The notes beneath the pieces are model-generated. The model saw nothing but the letters and a program-made list of their open reading frames with translations, made no database searches and had not been told where the DNA came from. This document shows positions 59,341 through 64,000 of a stretch of DNA of 64,000 bases, piece after piece. Position 1 is the stretch's first letter. Every line of letters begins with the position of its first letter. Made by a program: the position numbers and the translations under genes. The DNA lies in contig SSBO01000012.1 of assembly GCA_005281725.1 (NCBI GenBank), positions 15,590,566 to 15,654,565 of the forward strand, written 5' to 3'. Source of the stretch: Wuchereria bancrofti (Eukaryota; Nematoda; Chromadorea; Rhabditida; Onchocercidae).

Positions 59341-59798
59341 ATGAGCCAGCGATCAAGAAGTCTGTGTCCCCAATACGACCCCAGCAGAACTGCATCGCCG
59401 CTCCCTGGCGTATACGAAACCTCTATGACGCCTACTACGACACACACACAGGCTTCACCCCCAACCCCTCTTCTCCACAAAAAGACTCATTTCGCAACCG
59501 GCCTGCATGAGTCATCCCCGTCATGCGGTAAGTCAGCTGATAAACTGCTGCTATCCTGTCAACGATTCTTAAAGTGATTACATGCACAAGAAACTCTTTC
59601 AAAATACAAGGAATTATTTCAGGACTTGATGATGCTTATGCAGCTCTCTTCGATGATAGTTTCCAGTGGCTGTTGAATATATATTGCATAAGTGGATACT
59701 TCATGTGCATGCTTCTCGTCTCATTATATCATGCGGAATATGCTTCTACCCTACCATTAGTTTATGTTTTTCTCTGTTGCTCTTCGTTTTATAACTAA
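59341..59798 (+). CDS. candidate two-exon protein, unrecognised
   Basis: Exon 1, 59341-59525, is GC-richer than its surroundings and ends at a GTAAGT donor. It encodes a Ser/Thr/Pro-rich start (MSQRSRSLCPQYDPSRTASP). Exon 2 begins after TTTCAG at 59623, in matching phase, with GLDDAYAALFDDSFQW followed by a hydrophobic stretch to the stop at 59798. No family recognised. Exon 2 may really end at an earlier donor and lead to further exons. The base composition and phase match are the only support, so it could also be a remnant. Confidence 0.35.
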
Positions 59799-60466
59799 TC
59801 CTGAGTTTTCGCTATTTAATACGTTCAAATTTTTACCACAGATCCCTGTCACATGTAATCACTTACTTTAGCTGTGACTGTCCCTATGGATCCTTATGGG
59901 ATTGATAGACACTATTGAAGTACTTTGACGAAGTAATTGGACATAAACGAGATTATGAGCGGAAAGCGGCATAAACAAAATGCATGTAACATCGATCAGT
60001 ATCCTGTAACTAAGGTTACTCCTGACTTTACACTTCTTTTGACTCTACATTTAGTTAGGGTTATAAATAATTCATTTTCTTACAGCATTTTTTAAATACT
60101 ACCAACTACAAATTTAAAAACATCAGAGGAACTGCTTAATAAGTAAGCTAATTTTGACGGAGTATGATTTGTGAGATTACTTATCAACATTTGAGTTGAG
60201 TATTGATTTCAAAATCAGAAAACATGTTTAATGTCTGAATTATCATATAAACATAGAATTTTAGAGTTTGGTACTTTAACAATGAAGTTTTAGGAATAAT
60301 TGCATATGTGGGGATTTTTTAGAAAGATTCTGCACTTTTATTTAAAAACAGAATGCATATCTGGTAGAATCCTTGCAGTAGTATCCTTCAAATTTCTGTG
60401 TCACCCATATATCATCAGCTTATCTGTTGCCGATAATTTCGTCTTGCTAAATAGCTCCAAACTATC
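59799..60466 (+). other. interval without recognised gene
   Basis: AT-rich. Nothing coding recognised before the first helicase piece. Confidence 0.5.
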
Positions 60467-63400
60467 ATTCAGAGAAAAAATTTCGTCGCAAGGAATTACC
60501 AGTCGATGGTGTTCATTTGCAGTTGGCGGAAGTGATAAGAGAAAATGACATATCAGTCATTGTTGGTGGAATTGGAAGTAGTAAAAAACACAGATTCCTC
60601 AGGTACGCACGATGTCTTTTTCTTTGAAAAGTGTTTGAGAAGGGGTTGCAGAGTTCCAGTAATTTTTTGTCTGGATCGGATTTGTTTTAAAAACCTTGCT
60701 GCTTATCTTATTGTCCATGAAATTCGAATTTGTTTTTTGGAGAGATATATTTAAATGTTGATAAGTCTTTTAAAAAGAGAATTCCAAAGCTATTCACCTT
60801 TTGTCTTCCAAATTATGCGAGCAGTAAGAGGAGAATCCGTAATTCCAAGTTGCAAGTTTTCCACTACAAAATATGTCATTTGACTATCCCATTTATTATT
60901 TTACTTCATTACATTAAGTGGATTTTGTCGAAAAACGATGACACGTGTTTCTTAGTCAATTTGTTGACCTTCTTCGTAAAGCTTATGCTCTCGGATTTGC
61001 AGTTTTTAAAATATACTACATTTTTTGCTATTCATGATTGATCAGATTTGTTATAATGAAGGTTTGATCGGTAGTGGTCTTTTCATTGTTACATAGCCAC
61101 ACTGTGTTGTTGCAATAACACTTGCGAGACGTGTAGTTTTGGAAATGAATGCAAACCTTGGTGAAGTAGTAAAATTGTTTTATACAAGTAATATTTATAT
61201 TTGCAGAAATACAGAGTGTTGTTTGTTTAACGGCACAAAACTAAAACATAAGCAAATGATTTAAAATACTTTTCAATAAATAAAAAAAATGAAAGAAACA
61301 TTGGAATTGTAAAAGAAATGTCAGTCCGATATTTCTTTTACAATTTTAGCTCTATTGAAAGTAGTGTATTGAAAATAGTGCGTACAAATCGTGTGTTGGC
61401 GATATCAATATTATGTTTTAGAATAGAATGCAAATTTGCTAAAAGCGAAATATTTGTTCCACTAAAACTAGTGAATAATTAACATTACTTGGTTAAAATT
61501 ATGAAGTAACCAACGGGGAGTAAGCGAAAAGTAAATTTCAGGTTGCCTATAAAGTGAGGTTTGAAAATACCGAAGTGATGAAAAGATTGTTTACGGTACC
61601 GATGGTATCTTTTTACACGAAACATTTTATGACTCAGTACTCACATATTATTTTGTTGTAATTGTCGATAAATCTCATGAACGTTCCGTTCATAGAGATG
61701 TCTTGTTATACTTGGTGAAGGTCTGTTATAAGCAGCGGTTAGGTACATCCAATCCATTAAAGTTACGTTTTTTATTAATTTCTTTGATTACTGATTCTTA
61801 ATTGTAACTAAAAATAGTTTATCTCTAAGTTCTGAGGAACTGCGCAAATATCAGTCTCTAATTTTAGATTGTTTTAGATCCCTAATTTTATCATATTACT
61901 ACATTGGAAACTAATATTTACGATGCAATATTTTGAATGCAGGGAAGGATTTATCCAGTGAAGGTAAGAGACTAATTTATTGTACTAAACTGTGAAAAGC
62001 CTTTGTTATCAAACATATAGAAGTCTCTCTTCACTGTTTGAGAAGGGGAAATGTAACCCGTAGCATATGTAATGTGCAGTTAAATTTACCAACTTCTGGA
62101 CATATTAGCATTGATTGAGCACTAGTTGCCGCATGTAGAAAAATATAGGGTATTATAATATAGAAAATTATAGTATATTATGCATATAAAACATAAGACA
62201 TGACACCAGTTTTAGTTATGAGTAAAATAAATTCTTTGTTTAAGAGGAAAGTCTTCATTATTTTGCGCATGTGAAATACGGTTTTTACTTTACAGATTTT
62301 TTATGCGAATTCATTGGATAAAAAAGATGGTTATGTGTTCAATGTTTTGACAGCAATTTTGCAAATCCATCGTACTGAACCACTAAGGTGAATTCTTTCC
62401 GTAAGTGATTTCTTTAAAATCTAGTTATATCAGTTAATTTTTTGTACCAGATTGAAGTTTGGTGGTACTTTATGTTTATCTTTCTTTTCCACTTCTATCT
62501 GCTGTTTAATTTTAAGCTCTGAATTTTACTGTTCAGCTCTGATGTATTGGCATTTTTAACTGGACAGGAAGAAATTGGAACTGCGTGTAAGAAAGTGCAG
62601 GAAGCTTCGAGATTTCTACCGGTTAATTTGGTAGCTCCCCCATTCTATATGGTTATTTTTGTAATTTCTATATGGGTCTCCCACCATCGGCACAAATGCG
62701 GGTTTTTGAACCGGCAGGCATACCAGTAAGATTTTAAGGTCATTAAAATTTATTGTCTAATTAAGGTTCCTTTCAGCGGTTGGTTAGAGAGAACGAAACA
62801 GCAGAGTTTTAATCACTAGTGTAAATTTTTTAAATCATTATTGTAAATTTTATAGCTAGTTGTAGTTGTTTGTCTTGTAGTAAAGCTTTTATGTAATCAA
62901 GTCACTCTGCTTGATGCAGAAGGATGAGAATAACAAATAACACCAACCAATGAACAAATGTAGTAGCTTTGAAGGAATCGGTTTTGATGTTACTAATTTG
63001 TGGTTATGTCGAATAATGGTTGAAATAAATCCAATATTTAATGCTTTTGATTTCACAATGGTTTTGATATATATACTATCCGTTGACTAGCATACGCTAA
63101 CTGTTATATCAAGCTTTTAAATAACTCATATCGTTAATGGTTAAAATGAAAAAGAACTAAATAAGTTTTCAAAAAAAAAAAAATCTGTTAAAATTTATTT
63201 TCTGTTTCCAATACACACGAAAAGTTATTTTCGCAACAAATATAGCGAAAAGATCCATTACCATACCAGGTATATGGGTTATTGTTGACAGTGGAAAAAA
63301 AAGTGAAATAGGCTTCAACTGAAGCCTTTTATTTCTGTCTTTACTATTTTTCGTCTGTTTTAGAAGGATGTTATTTTTTTATTGAAGCCCATATTGCATT

Positions 63401-63871
63401 ACTATTTGTTTTTAAAGAACCATGCATGCAAATAGAGAAAAAGTGAGGCTATTATTGAGCACAGCTTATGGACTTATCTATTTTAATTAGAGATGAATTC
63501 AAACCCCGAAGTAAGGGTTCATATCAGTTTTCTTCTAGTTCCGAAAGTTCATGAATTCTGTGGCTCAAGCTGAACTGAGTTTTTGTTTGTCTTTAAAATC
63601 TATTCGAGGTAAAATTTTTTTAAAGATTTGTCATGTCTGTTTAGAACCTTTCTTCCGGATTATCATATCGACATTTTTCTTGTGGAAAATATTTCACAAT
63701 GCTCAGCAGCGCAGAGAAGCTGGTCGTCCTGAACGTGAAGCACCGTGCAAATGTTATCGGCTTTATTTGGGAAAACATTTTTATTCATTATCCAAAATAA
63801 CAGTTCCGGAAATTTTACGATCCAATTTAGCGGTGGTAAAATTTAGCAGAAAAAGTTCTTTTCAGAGATAG
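60467..63871 (+). pseudogene. DEAH-box RNA helicase (DHX33-like), decayed
   Basis: Ordered pieces of a DEAH helicase. 60467-60601: LAEVIRENDISVIVG then a damaged Walker A (GGIGSSK), with TQIPQ one frame away. 61097-about 61170: motif Ia/Ib region, CVVAITLARRVVLEMN. 61943-61963: GRIYPVK. 62296-62387 and 62537-62725: LTAILQIHRTEPL joined in phase to SDVLAFLTGQEEIG, then a frame-breaking insertion before LPPSAQMRVFEPAG. About 63690-63850: motif VI region rearranged (QRREAGRPERE), CKCYRLY and TVPEILRSNLA. The DEAH motif itself, SAT and the motif V block were not found. Some splice junctions remain perfect, so the decay looks fairly recent. The DHX33 assignment rests on remembered family patterns; another DEAH subfamily is possible. 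Confidence 0.75.
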
Positions 63872-64000
63872 TGGAATAATTCATATGATGAATTTTTGCA
63901 ATCAAATGGGTTGAATCAAATGATTTTTTAATTGAATGTTCTAAATCATTGGGAAATGATTCGATACGATTGAAAGACAAAAGCCTTAAAATAACTCGTT

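Overview
The window is AT-rich eukaryotic DNA with short exons, GT-AG introns and many 3' splice sites of the TTTCAG type. The recognisable genes have animal counterparts, and the gene set and intron style point to a chromadorean nematode, most likely a spirurid or filarial worm. That placement is inference; no rRNA or mitochondrial marker is present.

The dominant structural fact is that the window holds two versions of one locus, interleaved. Segment A (1-7052) and segment C (24479-45368) are one version. Segment B (7056-24477) and segment D (45370 onward) are the other. The end of A (6541-about 7019) reappears unchanged as the start of C (24479-24957). The end of B (24377-24477) reappears unchanged as the start of D (45370-45470), where C differs from both. 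Each join carries only a token N gap. The true order is therefore A-C and B-D, and the linear order shown here is a scaffolding artefact.

Version A-C carries: the MIG-15/TNIK-type Ste20 kinase gene split across the false join (324-6936 and 24566-31449), a small unrecognised membrane ORF, an intact 13-exon SLC2A13/HMIT-like transporter gene (35375-41136), a convergent membrin (Golgi SNARE) gene on the minus strand (43416-42405), and a DDI1-like ubiquitin-like exon (44814-45032).

Version B-D carries: a full-length mig-15 (7989-21455, 26 exons, about 1178 residues), a frameshifted version of the small membrane ORF, a clearly broken transporter (46329-49594), a frameshifted membrin (51818-51017), a solo LTR (53205-53631), remnants of the DDI1 body (55030-55766), an apparently intact C/EBP-like bZIP gene on the minus strand (58588-56961), an unrecognised two-exon candidate (59341-59798), and a decayed DEAH-box helicase (60467-63871).

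So B-D keeps mig-15 and the bZIP gene but has lost or damaged most other genes by exon deletions, stops and frameshifts. This fits a degenerating homologue (for example a sex-linked or non-recombining haplotype) better than an ordinary allele, though a segmental duplication remains possible. Three further places (10799, 12973, 50198-50216) show about 150 bp written twice on either side of an N, which are unmerged contig ends. One of these falsely duplicates mig-15 exon 3.
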